This document shows positions 1-7,937 of a stretch of DNA of 20,076 bases, in pieces. The stretch comes from Aculops lycopersici (lineage: Eukaryota; Arthropoda; Arachnida; Trombidiformes; Eriophyidae), in the NCBI GenBank assembly GCA_015350385.1, contig WNKI01000002.1:9082172-9102247 (forward strand), written 5' to 3'. The notes below the pieces were generated by a model. The model was not told where the DNA came from. It saw only the letters and a program-made list of their open reading frames with translations, and searched no databases. The translations under genes were made by a program, and so were the position numbers. Within the stretch, counting starts at the first letter, position 1. Each line of letters starts with the position of its first letter.

Positions 1-103
1 CCATCAGGGCGAAGCCTGAAGCAGAAACGCCACGCCCCGCCCATGGGCAAATGAGTCACACGGAAGCTCTCACAGAATTCATGACGCTTCCAGGTTACGA
101 CTG

Positions 104-1018
104 TGCAGGTACGAAACCAGCCGGAGTCGAATCTCTCGATCAAACTCTAGATCCTAACTATCGGCTAAGTTCATGTGCGCTTTTGTTCGGAAATTTAAGT
201 TTCGGTTAAAGAAAGACGTAGGTCTCAAGAGTGGTGAGCCCCGTGGCGTGCTACTATATGCTTGGTACGATCATGCAGCAAGCAGGTTGTTGAGTAAATC
301 TAATTGCTGGAGGATCACAATCTGCTCAAGATAACCTCGTTTAAGCTGATGGAAACCGGGGTTTCCATCTCTCTTACTACTATTCTATCAAATTAAAACC
401 TATGCCTGGCAATGATATCAGTCTAATGATCACAATAACGACAGTAGTCGAGAGCATCAAAGTTTTGGTCGTTCGCGGATCCATTGCATTAGAATGATTA
501 TATTGTAGATCAATTACTCGCCAGGCTTTGCGTCTAAATTTTCTTCTTAGTGATGCTTCTCTGCCTCGGCCAAGCAAGTCTGTGTTGATGTCGTCAAAAT
601 TTACAAAAGTCGAACAGTCGCCAGATACATAGGCAACAGCATTGAGCTGTAGACCACAGCCTGTAGTTAACCATCGGTTTAGGTCTCATGTAGCGATCGC
701 TTGTGGTGGTTGAAGTAGAACGTTTCGTTCTTCTCTTCATTGTTAAGATCGCGGTCTTCGAGCACATCACAAATTGGCAGTTGTAACCTGGGAGCGACCG
801 TGGTTCAGGTTGACAGTGGTCCTCCCTTTCTCTCTTTACTCTCACCCTAGCATAGCAATTCTAACCATCTCGGATACATGTCCGCTCAGGTGAACTCAAG
901 GTGCTTACCCTGTTTGCGCATCTAAAATGCAACTAGAGATAACGAGCCAATTGATGAGCTAATCTTGGAAGAATAAGCTCAAGATGATGCATTCGGTATT
1001 TTAATGTTCTTTCGGCCT
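104..1018 (-). repeat. Diverged direct repeat, copy A (decayed coding segment)
   Basis: This stretch matches 5973-6864 over nearly its whole length in the same orientation. Shared blocks include the CAGGTACGA..CCAGCCGGAGTC block at the left, a middle block around TAACCTCGTTTAAGCTGATGG, and the right end TATTTTAATGTTCTTT. By eye the aligned blocks differ at roughly one base in eight to ten, with several small indels, including an extra ~45 bases in this copy near 168-215. Read on the minus strand, parts look like old coding sequence: 608-661 gives GCGLQLNAVAYVSGDCST and 106-162 gives a peptide with an internal stop that matches copy B. No intact ORF survives. It could be a duplicated gene fragment or an uncharacterised transposon. 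Confidence 0.75.
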
Positions 1019-1474
1019 AAAAGGGATGTCTACAGTTAGAAGATGAACTATTCTCTGGTCGAAGACAGTCAATGCTTGCGACCATTGGCCTACTGAGGTG
1101 ATGAACAACGATCATCACCTTGTATTTCCCCACGAGTAGTCTGTCGTTTTAAACAGAGTGCTAGGTGCCCTGAAAGATAGAAATCAAACTAAGCACTGAT
1201 TTGCATTTAGTCATTATGATCATTATCTCGATTTATCCAACGGTTTCAATCTGTGATTCTTCCACCACAACATCCAATTCCTATGCTCCTGCTCTCGAAC
1301 TCAAAGGATAAAGCTTGACTGACTCTTCCGGTTGGTATCCTGCTTTAGGCGTCGCACTGATTGGCGCCTCCGTTAGGCCCGCCTCCCTCGGCTCGTTGTG
1401 AGGCTTCCGCAAGCCCTGTCCGCCTGTTTCATACCGGCTCCTTGCCTACCTCCCAAACTGCCGCCGCCGCTTGC
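1019..1474. other. Intergenic stretch downstream of the protease-like gene
   Basis: No supported gene is seen here. It is the 3' flank of the minus-strand protease-like gene, which ends at 1475, and no canonical minus-strand AATAAA lies close after that stop. The one clear structure is a perfect 9-bp inverted repeat, AGGTGATGA and TCATCACCT, with a 7-base loop at 1096-1120. The segment 1360-1474 is noticeably C- and G-rich compared with its surroundings. Confidence 0.4.
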
Positions 1475-2503
1475 TTACGCGCCATCCGGAGTGTCAGGCG
1501 CGAATAAGCTGAACATTTCGTCAGGTATACTAGTCACGTGCTCAAATAAGGTCTTTCGGAAGGTTTTGCCTAGTGGAACAGCATGAGCGCCCAAATTAAG
1601 TAGAATATAAGTCACCTTTCTTTCTGGTCCACACATAACTGGTGCCCCTCGATCGAACGAGGGATTCATTATGGCAAAATCGTGAGTCAATCTTCCATAA
1701 CATATATTCTTGCTTATTCGATGATTGCAGTCGTTTATAGTAACTGGTATCTCGGCACATGAATATTTGCTACTGTTGACGTCATCCTTCGTCCAGCTAT
1801 ACAGAAAGCAGGAGTCTGTTTCGCGTAGATATTTTTTAGTTGCGTCCCGTTCAAACGTCGGATGCTCAGTTGGCGGCTTGTTGAAATTGTTCGGGTCATC
1901 CACGTTCTCCAGTTTACAGTAACCAATCGTGCTAAATGAGTCAACTCCCCGGATGAACTCGCAAGCGTTTGTCATCGAATACGCAAACATACCTCTGTCC
2001 AGATCTTCCACCTCGAAAGTAGCTAAACCAGGAACTCGGAACCGATCGTGCTTCCGTCGCTCGCCTTCCCGCGAAACCTCGAATTTAAACGTGTCTTCCA
2101 TATCTTCCTTGTTTCCCAGAATATAATTTTTGTTTACTCTCATGACGACAGAGCGAATATAGCCAAGATTAAACTGCCTCAACCAATGTTGTCCCAATGC
2201 AAAGCCCAAGTAGCCGGGAACCTTATCTTTTCGATGTCCTTCACCCCAAACAGCGCGTTTTGTAACAACAACCGGTAGCTGATGACCGTTCTCGCGATCA
2301 TCATTAGAATTATCATCAGCATCAGCCTCTTTGTGGTTGTTATTTTGTCGCTCTTGTTCATTGACAGAGTGATCGTTTAGCTGATTGATGTCAGGGTTTG
2401 CATCGTATCTCGCCAGCTCGCCCGCTGTGCAGTCGACATGTTTGGCCTCGCTTGCTATGACCTTCTCCCCGTTTCCATCAGATGATGTTGACGCAGTTGA
2501 CAT
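1475..2503 (-). CDS. Divergent trypsin-fold (S1-like) protein, catalytically dead
   Basis: This encodes 342 residues from the first ATG, with TAA at 1475-1477. The first ~75 residues are polar and rich in Asn, Asp and Glu, with no signal peptide. The last third reads like the C-terminal half of a trypsin-family domain. A Cys followed by YSW at 232-237 sits where trypsins have C..GWG. EIPVTINDC resembles the VPIV..C segment, and NICYG resembles MFCAG. FDRGAPVMC at about 283-291 replaces the GDSGGPLVC active-site loop, so the serine position is Arg. I find no clear catalytic His either. If the fold call is right, it is a non-peptidase homologue acting by binding. The frame stays open without an ATG up to 2650, so an upstream exon could exist. 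Fold assignment is by motif reading only; the ORF itself is more certain. Confidence 0.6.
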   Translation of the reverse strand: MSTASTSSDGNGEKVIASEAKHVDCTAGELARYDANPDINQLNDHSVNEQERQNNNHKEADADDNSNDDRENGHQLPVVVTKRAVWGEGHRKDKVPGYLGFALGQHWLRQFNLGYIRSVVMRVNKNYILGNKEDMEDTFKFEVSREGERRKHDRFRVPGLATFEVEDLDRGMFAYSMTNACEFIRGVDSFSTIGYCKLENVDDPNNFNKPPTEHPTFERDATKKYLRETDSCFLYSWTKDDVNSSKYSCAEIPVTINDCNHRISKNICYGRLTHDFAIMNPSFDRGAPVMCGPERKVTYILLNLGAHAVPLGKTFRKTLFEHVTSIPDEMFSLFAPDTPDGA

Positions 2504-3775
2504 TGATGGTGAACAACAAAGCAAGCGTCGCAAGATGCAACAGGTGCACGGTGTTGACTCGTAATCTCGGCCAGCAGTCCATGTTCCTGATTCATTTACA
2601 CATGGAGTGCGAGACAGTCTGAGGTCGCTTGATAACGCTTCGTTTGATTAGAGCTGTTGAAGAAGATGCTTGTTAATTTGTGTTTGATATTATGACTTGA
2701 TCGATGCTAACGAGACCTGCTACTTAAAGCTGTTCGTTGGTGATGTTTGATTTGGGTGTTCAACTTTTTTGGAAAACCATACATCGATCGATTCAACTCA
2801 GTTCAGCTGGGCTGAGTTACATGTGAATTACATCTCTTTTCTTTTGCCCCAGTTAGGATGTAGAATAGATCAAAATTCGATACGCAAACCTGACTCAATG
2901 ACGAGTTTCTGGGGATTTTGTGTTTTTGAGTGTTTTTCGGCCCTGTGCTTTCTTTATGGAGCTTAGAAGACTCACAACCTCAATAATTCATCGAATATCG
3001 AAAAGAAGCCGTCAAGACCTACAGATGCGTTTCGTCTCGACGAGTAGATGCGACCTACAGTTTTATGTGCTTTTTACTGGATTTTGGGTTGACCCAAGTG
3101 ATTGGTTCTGTGTTAGTGGCGACTCAAATCTTTCTCTTGGGAAAAATCACAAGATTAGTGGAAGACAATTGAGTGGGTAGAGGAAGTTAGATGGTCACAC
3201 TAGTCTGGCCAGATGCGAGAAGGGGGTTGTAGACAAGATGCAAAACGATAGAGAGGAAATGTTTTATTTAATCGTTCGATAGTTAGCACAATATGTAACA
3301 GGCAAATGTGCTCAAAACAGATGCCTTCTGGCCCCTCTCAAGAGATCGATTCTCAAGTTAGGTGATGGGAAATGGTGTCGTAATAGTGAAGAAATCGTGA
3401 TAGTAAATCATTTTGTCGTTTCAGTTGAAAATTGGTCACCTGCGAGTACCTGGAGGAAACTTTGTGACACAATTGAAGCCAAGCTACCATGCTTTCACCT
3501 AGACGAATAAGTGATACTGCTGTTTACTTCCTGTCAAAGCCACTATTCCTGCAAACCTTTGATCCTCATGTCTTGTCATGTTCTTGGAGAATAACACCTC
3601 AAAATTGAGTAGATTGACTCAGCTGCACTTGTTGCTCTTGTGCCGCATGTGGCTCCTGGTCTTCTGTCAGCAAAGAAGCTTGTAGACCAGGCGATGGTGT
3701 GATGCCACTGCACTCAATCTCAACCTCGTTTGCACTTATATTCACGTTTGCGTTTGCATTTCCACGACCGCTGCT
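2504..3775. other. Intergenic region between two minus-strand genes
   Basis: No gene is supported. At its left, 2504-2650 continues the protease-like frame without an ATG and encodes a Cys-containing stretch including STPCTCC, so it may be 5' UTR or part of an upstream exon. At 3263-3268 a minus-strand AATAAA lies about 510 bases past the stop of the membrane protein gene and is a candidate poly(A) signal. The short plus-strand ORFs around 2769-3180 have biased, family-less composition and I take them as chance. Confidence 0.4.
3263..3268 (-). terminator. Candidate poly(A) signal for the membrane protein gene
   Basis: TTTATT on the plus strand is AATAAA on the minus strand. It is the first canonical signal I see downstream of the stop at 3776, implying a 3' UTR of roughly 0.5 kb. 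Such hexamers occur by chance in AT-rich DNA, so this is only a candidate. Confidence 0.25.
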
Positions 3776-4780
3776 TCAACTTCGAGCAGCATCTTCGCCC
3801 CTTTCGCCCCTGACTCGACGTTCATGATAGATTGAGCATGCTAACAACAATGTTGTTCCAATCAAGATTACAGCTTTAAATAGTATGTTCGATTGTCGTG
3901 TCTCTAGGGCTACGTCTGAGTTAGAATCCTTTAAGTCGATGTCAATTATACATACACCTGATGTTAAATCTATGCACTGCTCGAAGTTTCCGTCATTTCT
4001 GAACATGCCCCTGAAAGTTTGACCAATACGTGCCAAAGTTGATCGTGTGTTTTGCAAAGTCAGCTCGCCCCTGAACACTATGCTGATTGCAAGAACTACA
4101 ATAATATTGACAGTAGTGAGACCGAAATGCGTTAATCTTGATTCGGGAGAAAGACCTATGCGTCCGCAGAGACATGCAAAGCTCTCGATAAATATGACGC
4201 GTTTCCAGTTGCATTGTTTGTTGTCTCTCATAATCGAATGGATGGTTTGACAAGCACTTGATGTAATTAGAATGTAACTTAGGGGCACCTCAATCCAAGC
4301 CAAACTTTTGTCAACGTTTGCCCGAACATCATTGATTGTTTTTGAGCTATCGAAAAAGAATATGAATAATCCAATTTGGCTTAGTATGGCGAAAGCGGTG
4401 ATCGTTGAGTAAACGACTTGATGGGTCACACTCTGCACTTGATGTGAAATCCAAAGTCTGATTATATTATATGCTCGCAGGACAAACGCAAGAGCAGCTA
4501 TAAAAAAGGCGGGCAATATTGTGTATCTATTATAATCTATCCTCGAATTAACAATATTCCTGAATTCTCCCGCTGATCTCCCCTCGTTGATAGTTAGGTT
4601 TCTAACACTGGATCTCTCACATAAATGAGTGGAGTTGAAGAACGATTTTAATCCAGTCTTTCCCGTAATGTAGACTGCCAGTTCGGATAAGAGTCTACGA
4701 TTCATTGGTTCCTCTAAAGAGGTGATTGAGTTTATGAGATCAACAATTGTTTGAAAATTGCTACCATCACGCAGCATCAT
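3776..4780 (-). CDS. Multi-pass membrane protein, downstream half of a split frame
   Basis: This encodes 334 residues starting MMLRDG, with TGA at 3776-3778. The first ~85 residues are polar with two N-glycosylation sequons (near 49 and 61). They are followed by five or six hydrophobic segments at about 87-107, 122-143, 162-183, 193-210 (weak), 219-238 and 299-318, and a short basic tail. I recognise no family. The important context is its relation to the ORF at 4814-5452: both are in exactly the same frame, and only the TAA at 4814-4816 plus ten sense codons separates that ORF from this ATG. The two therefore read as one protein with signal peptide, glycosylated ectodomain and membrane bundle. 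A tiny intron, stop readthrough, a nonsense mutation, a sequencing error or two separate genes are all possible. The ATG given is simply the first after the stop. Confidence 0.65.
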   Translation of the reverse strand: MMLRDGSNFQTIVDLINSITSLEEPMNRRLLSELAVYITGKTGLKSFFNSTHLCERSSVRNLTINEGRSAGEFRNIVNSRIDYNRYTILPAFFIAALAFVLRAYNIIRLWISHQVQSVTHQVVYSTITAFAILSQIGLFIFFFDSSKTINDVRANVDKSLAWIEVPLSYILITSSACQTIHSIMRDNKQCNWKRVIFIESFACLCGRIGLSPESRLTHFGLTTVNIIVVLAISIVFRGELTLQNTRSTLARIGQTFRGMFRNDGNFEQCIDLTSGVCIIDIDLKDSNSDVALETRQSNILFKAVILIGTTLLLACSIYHERRVRGERGEDAARS

Positions 4781-4813
4781 CCTTATCTCTTCTTTTCCTT
4801 TGAAGAGGAGAGC

Positions 4814-5452
4814 TTAATCCTCGTAGCTACTTCTAAAATAAACTGCAAAGTTTAAATCTTTTCTGTTGAAACAAGAATATACGACAAACTTAACGCTGGG
4901 TGGTAATTTGTCGATGGTGGTTGTGTTTGTCTTCTCTAACTTTGATTTCAGACTCTCACAATCCAAACCCCGACGAAAGATCATGATTCTTCTCTTGTAA
5001 TTATTTAGATTCGAGCTGTTCAGATTGTCTAGGTATCCAGCTGGTATGCCGCCGAATGGATCTTGATTGGTGTCGTCAAAGATGAAAGCATATCCGTCGT
5101 GATGGATCACCTCCGACAACGACGACTCGTAGATGCTTTGATTTGAGCTCTTCATGGTCTTCACGCAACAAAGACCACTGACAAAATTTTCATTCTTGCA
5201 ACAATTGTCACTTGTAAGCTTCCCCTCACTATAACAAAAGACCAACTTCGCTGGGTTATAATAATTCATGAGGCTGTACACAAACTGGACCAATATTCGG
5301 CCGTTGCGTTGGGTTGTTTCATTCTGATAGCTCTCGATCGATGACTCTGTGAAACACTCGGCTGACTTGTCTCTTGTGCAACTAAAGCACAGTATTAAAA
5401 ACAAGCAAATGGCTAGCGTGAGCACACTTCCGGTTTTGAGAGGCGAGTACAT
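4814..5452 (-). CDS. Secreted or ectodomain protein, upstream half of a split frame
   Basis: This encodes 212 residues. Residues 8-25 form a hydrophobic stretch (LTLAICLFLILCFS) typical of a signal peptide. The mature part contains CC pairs near 84-85 and 95-96, several further cysteines, and four sequons (about N44, N104, N145 and N176), so it should be extracellular or lumenal. The ATG at 5450-5452 has A at -3 and a short putative leader. The ORF ends RSSYED followed by TAA, and the same frame stays open beyond it into the multi-pass ORF at 3776-4780. A GT at 4830-4829 and a pyrimidine tract ending AAAG at 4798 would define a 33-base intron removing the stop and keeping the frame; that is unusually small. 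I recognise no family. Confidence 0.65.
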   Translation of the reverse strand: MYSPLKTGSVLTLAICLFLILCFSCTRDKSAECFTESSIESYQNETTQRNGRILVQFVYSLMNYYNPAKLVFCYSEGKLTSDNCCKNENFVSGLCCVKTMKSSNQSIYESSLSEVIHHDGYAFIFDDTNQDPFGGIPAGYLDNLNSSNLNNYKRRIMIFRRGLDCESLKSKLEKTNTTTIDKLPPSVKFVVYSCFNRKDLNFAVYFRSSYED

Positions 5453-5972
5453 TTTGTCTTGGATCGACGAAACTGACTAACTAACTAACTGGAGAACGGA
5501 CACTAGAGATGGGAGTCCTCTCGAATCAAGCTAAATCTAAGTCTTGAGTAAATCAATCTTGTTCGATTGCTAGTGGACAAGCGGACGGTTGGACTGAGGG
5601 AGTAATCTGCAGAGCAGGAAGATCTCTCTTGTTTGGGCGCGCGAATGAGATGATGAAGGCGAAATAATTGACAAAGGTCAAAGAATGGTCGAAACTGAAA
5701 ATTCGAGCGTTTCTGCCTGGAATTATGCGCTCGACCGAGACAAACTAGATTCTTAGAATTCATTTTCTCAACTGCCTCGTTCTATCTTCGTCGCCTTGAT
5801 TCGCAAAAAAAATAGTCGATTAATTTACAGCTAATTGCACAACTCACGCAGATCGCCCAAGTGCATGTGTCTCGAGGGAGCTAGCGAACGAACTACCCGA
5901 GGTGCTGCCACCTTCCACACTCGCCTCACTTGGGCAATTGTATCTGAAGTGCGGGACTTGCGTGATGCCAAC
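5453..5972. other. Upstream region of the membrane protein gene
   Basis: This stretch holds the (CTAA)n tract at 5472-5490 and the possible initiator. It also holds a 9-bp inverted repeat, GCCCAAGTG at 5855-5863 and CACTTGGGC at 5927-5935, separated by 63 bases, just outside the left end of repeat copy B. A minus-strand ORF runs through 5831-6097; only its part inside copy B has support from copy A. I see no independent gene here. Confidence 0.4.
5471..5476 (-). promoter_or_regulatory. Possible initiator (TCAGTT) of the membrane protein gene
   Basis: The minus strand reads TCAGTT here, matching the arthropod initiator consensus TCAGTY, about 20 bases before the ATG at 5452. There is no TATA box at the expected distance upstream. 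A CTAA-type tandem repeat overlaps the site (5472-5490), so the match could be a by-product of that repeat. Confidence 0.25.
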
Positions 5973-6864
5973 CTGCGCAGGTACGACACCAGCCGGAGTC
6001 CAACCTCTCGATCACACTCTAGATCATAACTGTCGGGAAAGGCGTACTCCTCAAGAGTTGTGGGCCCCAGATCGTGATTGGTACGATCATACAGCAAGCA
6101 GGATGTTGAGCAAGTTCTAATTGCTGGAGGAAAACAATCTGGTCAAGATATCAAGTGAACAAGGTAACCTCGTTTAAGCTGATGGAGACCGGGATTTTCA
6201 TCTCTCCTACTACTATTCTGTCAAATTAGAATCTTTGCTTGGCAATGTGATATGAGTATAATGATTACAATAATCACAGTAATCGAGAGGATAGAAGTTT
6301 GGTCGTCTGCGGAGTCATTGTATTAGAATGATTACATTGTAGATCAATTACTCAACAGGCTTTGCTTCTAAAGTTTTTTCCTGACAAGGCTTCTCTGCTT
6401 CGGCCAAGCAAGTCTCGGGGTAGGAGTAAGTGTTGGTGTCGTCAAAATTTACACAAGTTGAACAGTCGCTGGATGCAAAGACGACAACATTGAACTGTAG
6501 ACTACAGCCTGAAGTTAACCATCGGGTAGTTTTGCTCTTTTAGGTTCTCATATAGCGATCGCATGCGGTGGTCGAAGTTTAACGTATCTTCCTCCTCTTC
6601 ATTGTCAAGATCGAGGTCCTCGAGCACATCACAAATTAGCAATCATAACCTGAAAGCGACCGTGGCCCATCTCTTTTCTCTTAACTCTCACCCTAGCATA
6701 GCAATTTTAACCAACTCGGATACATGTCCGCCCACGTAAACTCAAAGTGCATACCCTGTTTGCGCATCTAAAATGCCACTAGGGATAACGAGCCAGTTTA
6801 GGACCTCATCTTCGAAACATATGCTCAAGATGATGTATTCGGTATTTTAATGTTCTTTTAGCCT
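5973..6864 (-). repeat. Diverged direct repeat, copy B (decayed coding segment)
   Basis: This is the second copy of the 104-1018 segment, in the same orientation. It has its own indels, for example about 17 extra bases near 6150 and about 13 near 6527. It is the better preserved copy. On the minus strand it keeps an open stretch at 6348-6539 and another at 5978-6034 (DSYDLECDREVGLRLVSYL) whose counterparts in copy A are recognisable but broken. After the shared right end (TTAATGTTCTTT) the flanks differ. No terminal inverted repeats, poly(A) tail or target duplication are visible, so the mechanism of duplication is unclear. Confidence 0.75.
6348..6539 (-). pseudogene. Decayed exon-like fragment inside repeat copy B
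   Basis: The open frame lacks a Met and reads KSKTTRWLTSG, then GCSLQFNVVVFASSDCST at 6456-6509, then VNFDDTNTYSYPET and a charged tail ending KPVE before TAA at 6348-6350. Copy A has the corresponding peptide (GCGLQLNAVAYVSGDCST) with mostly conservative changes, which suggests both descend from real coding sequence. Flanking frames (an acidic LEDLDLDNEEED stretch just upstream) may be other parts of the same gene, now out of frame. The family is not recognised. It could instead be a real exon of an unannotated spliced gene. Confidence 0.35.
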
Positions 6865-7602
6865 CTTCTTGCGCTCCTTCTCGCGAGCTAAAAAGAGAGC
6901 ATTCTGTTGTGCTACTTCACAATCTGATTCGAATTTCGCAAGTGTTCAATGTGGAATTGATCTTGTCCCAGAAATTCCCTAATTATTTGTTTGCTGGATG
7001 TTTTGCTCGAGGTCTTGTCAAATCATCAGAGCCTAAGCGGCACCAATTGTAGTGATTTCGCTTCGTACGTGTGCTACTGGCTTCACAGATTGCATCGAAA
7101 TTTTGTAAATGTTCTGTGTTTCAGAAACGTGTAACGCTTGTAAAGTGTGCACGTTACCACACTAGAGATGAGTTCGACTCTTGGAAACCCTAAAGATGAT
7201 GATACTGAACACTGAAGACTTAATTGAACTCGGGATACAAATACTTTACTCTCTTACTTGTTCAACACTCTGAACAACTCTTATCAACTCTCTCGAAACT
7301 CGGAACAACACTGGCAATGCAATATCGCATCGCCCATTTTATACCTGAGATATTCGCATTGCCATGCCATTAGGCGGGAGTGCGGATATGGGCGTGTCGG
7401 TTCTCGTATACCGGAGTGGCGGTCGTCGCTAGAAAGTTGGCAGGACTGCATTGTGGCTGCTACACAAGTTCCAGTCCTACAGCGATTTGTTTGAGCACGC
7501 CACCATTGGAGAGGCCCGCAGGAGAAGAAACTGCAGACTTTTCATGACTATCTCTGAAGCTGCTGCTGTCGTAGCCTGCAGCGAGTGCACGAGAGTTGCC
7601 AC
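6865..7602. other. Intergenic, no supported gene
   Basis: Nothing convincing is seen. The plus-strand ORF at 7258-7494 has no family resemblance. Positions 7500-7602 become rich in CTG and GCAG and contain a CTGCTGCTG run near 7560 that is complementary to the CAG run on the far side of the MITE. Confidence 0.35.
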
Positions 7603-7608
7603 TCTGCA
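7603..7608. repeat. Target site duplication, left (TCTGCA)
   Basis: TCTGCA directly precedes the MITE-like element and is repeated directly after it at 7932-7937. If one more base is assigned to each inverted repeat, the duplication becomes the 4-bp CTGC. Confidence 0.55.
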
Positions 7609-7931
7609 GTAGAGACCGGCGATTCTTGTTCAAATTTTACCCAAATTTTGTTGTTTTCTTGTTCAAGAAAGAGGCCAAATTTTGTTCAAAAAAAAACAAG
7701 AAAATTTAACATTGGATAGACAAATATGGGGAGGTTTTCTTTCCCCTATTTTTGATACCCAAATTTCTTCGACCTACCCTGCCACAAGGGGGGAAACCAG
7801 GGGTATTTGGGGGACGCCAGGAGTGTTCTGGGGAAAACTAAAAACTCCCATAGGATCGCACTAAATTTCAGTTGGCAAATTTTGTTATTTTGGTCGAAAA
7901 AATTGTTAGAACAAGAAACGTCGCTCTCTAC
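7609..7931. mobile_element. MITE-like non-autonomous DNA transposon, 323 bp
   Basis: The ends are inverted repeats. The first 23 bases begin GTAGAGACCGGCG and the reverse complement of the last 23 begin GTAGAGAGCGACG; both finish TTCTTGTTC, with 20 of 23 positions matching. Direct 6-bp copies of TCTGCA flank the element. Inside are subterminal repeats built on CTTGTTCAA, a perfect short palindrome at 7655-7670 (TTTCTTG, TT, CAAGAAA), and runs of A and G. There is no coding capacity: the 60-residue ORF inside is not protein-like. Superfamily is uncertain; a 6-bp duplication is uncommon among the well-known families. Copies elsewhere in the genome would be expected. Confidence 0.65.
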
Positions 7932-7937
7932 TCTGCA
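7932..7937. repeat. Target site duplication, right (TCTGCA)
   Basis: This is the right-hand copy of the six bases preceding the MITE-like element. It continues into a CTGCAG and CAGCAGCAG tract. Confidence 0.55.

Noticed and set aside
106..180. tRNA B-box-like sequence on the minus strand (GATTCGACTCC here, GGTTGGACTCC in the other copy), suggesting a tRNA-derived SINE
   Set aside because: The flanks do not form tRNA stems, no good A box sits at the right distance, and the same bases read better as conserved codons (DLE.DRE..LRLVSYL).
2920..3180. 86-residue plus-strand ORF in the 2.5-3.8 kb gap
   Set aside because: Mixed composition, no domain, no neighbouring signals, and a length expected by chance in this sequence.
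5503..5763. 86-residue minus-strand ORF upstream of the membrane protein gene
   Set aside because: Arg/Ser-rich with no pattern of a folded or membrane protein, and it overlaps the likely promoter and leader.
5501..7170. The 11-base CACTAGAGATG appears at 5501-5511 and 7160-7170 with loosely similar following bases, like transposon ends
   Set aside because: The similarity fades within about 20 bases, there is no inverted partner, and no target duplication could be found.
7682..7864. 60-residue ORF inside the MITE
   Set aside because: Its sequence follows the element's A- and G-runs; such elements are non-coding.
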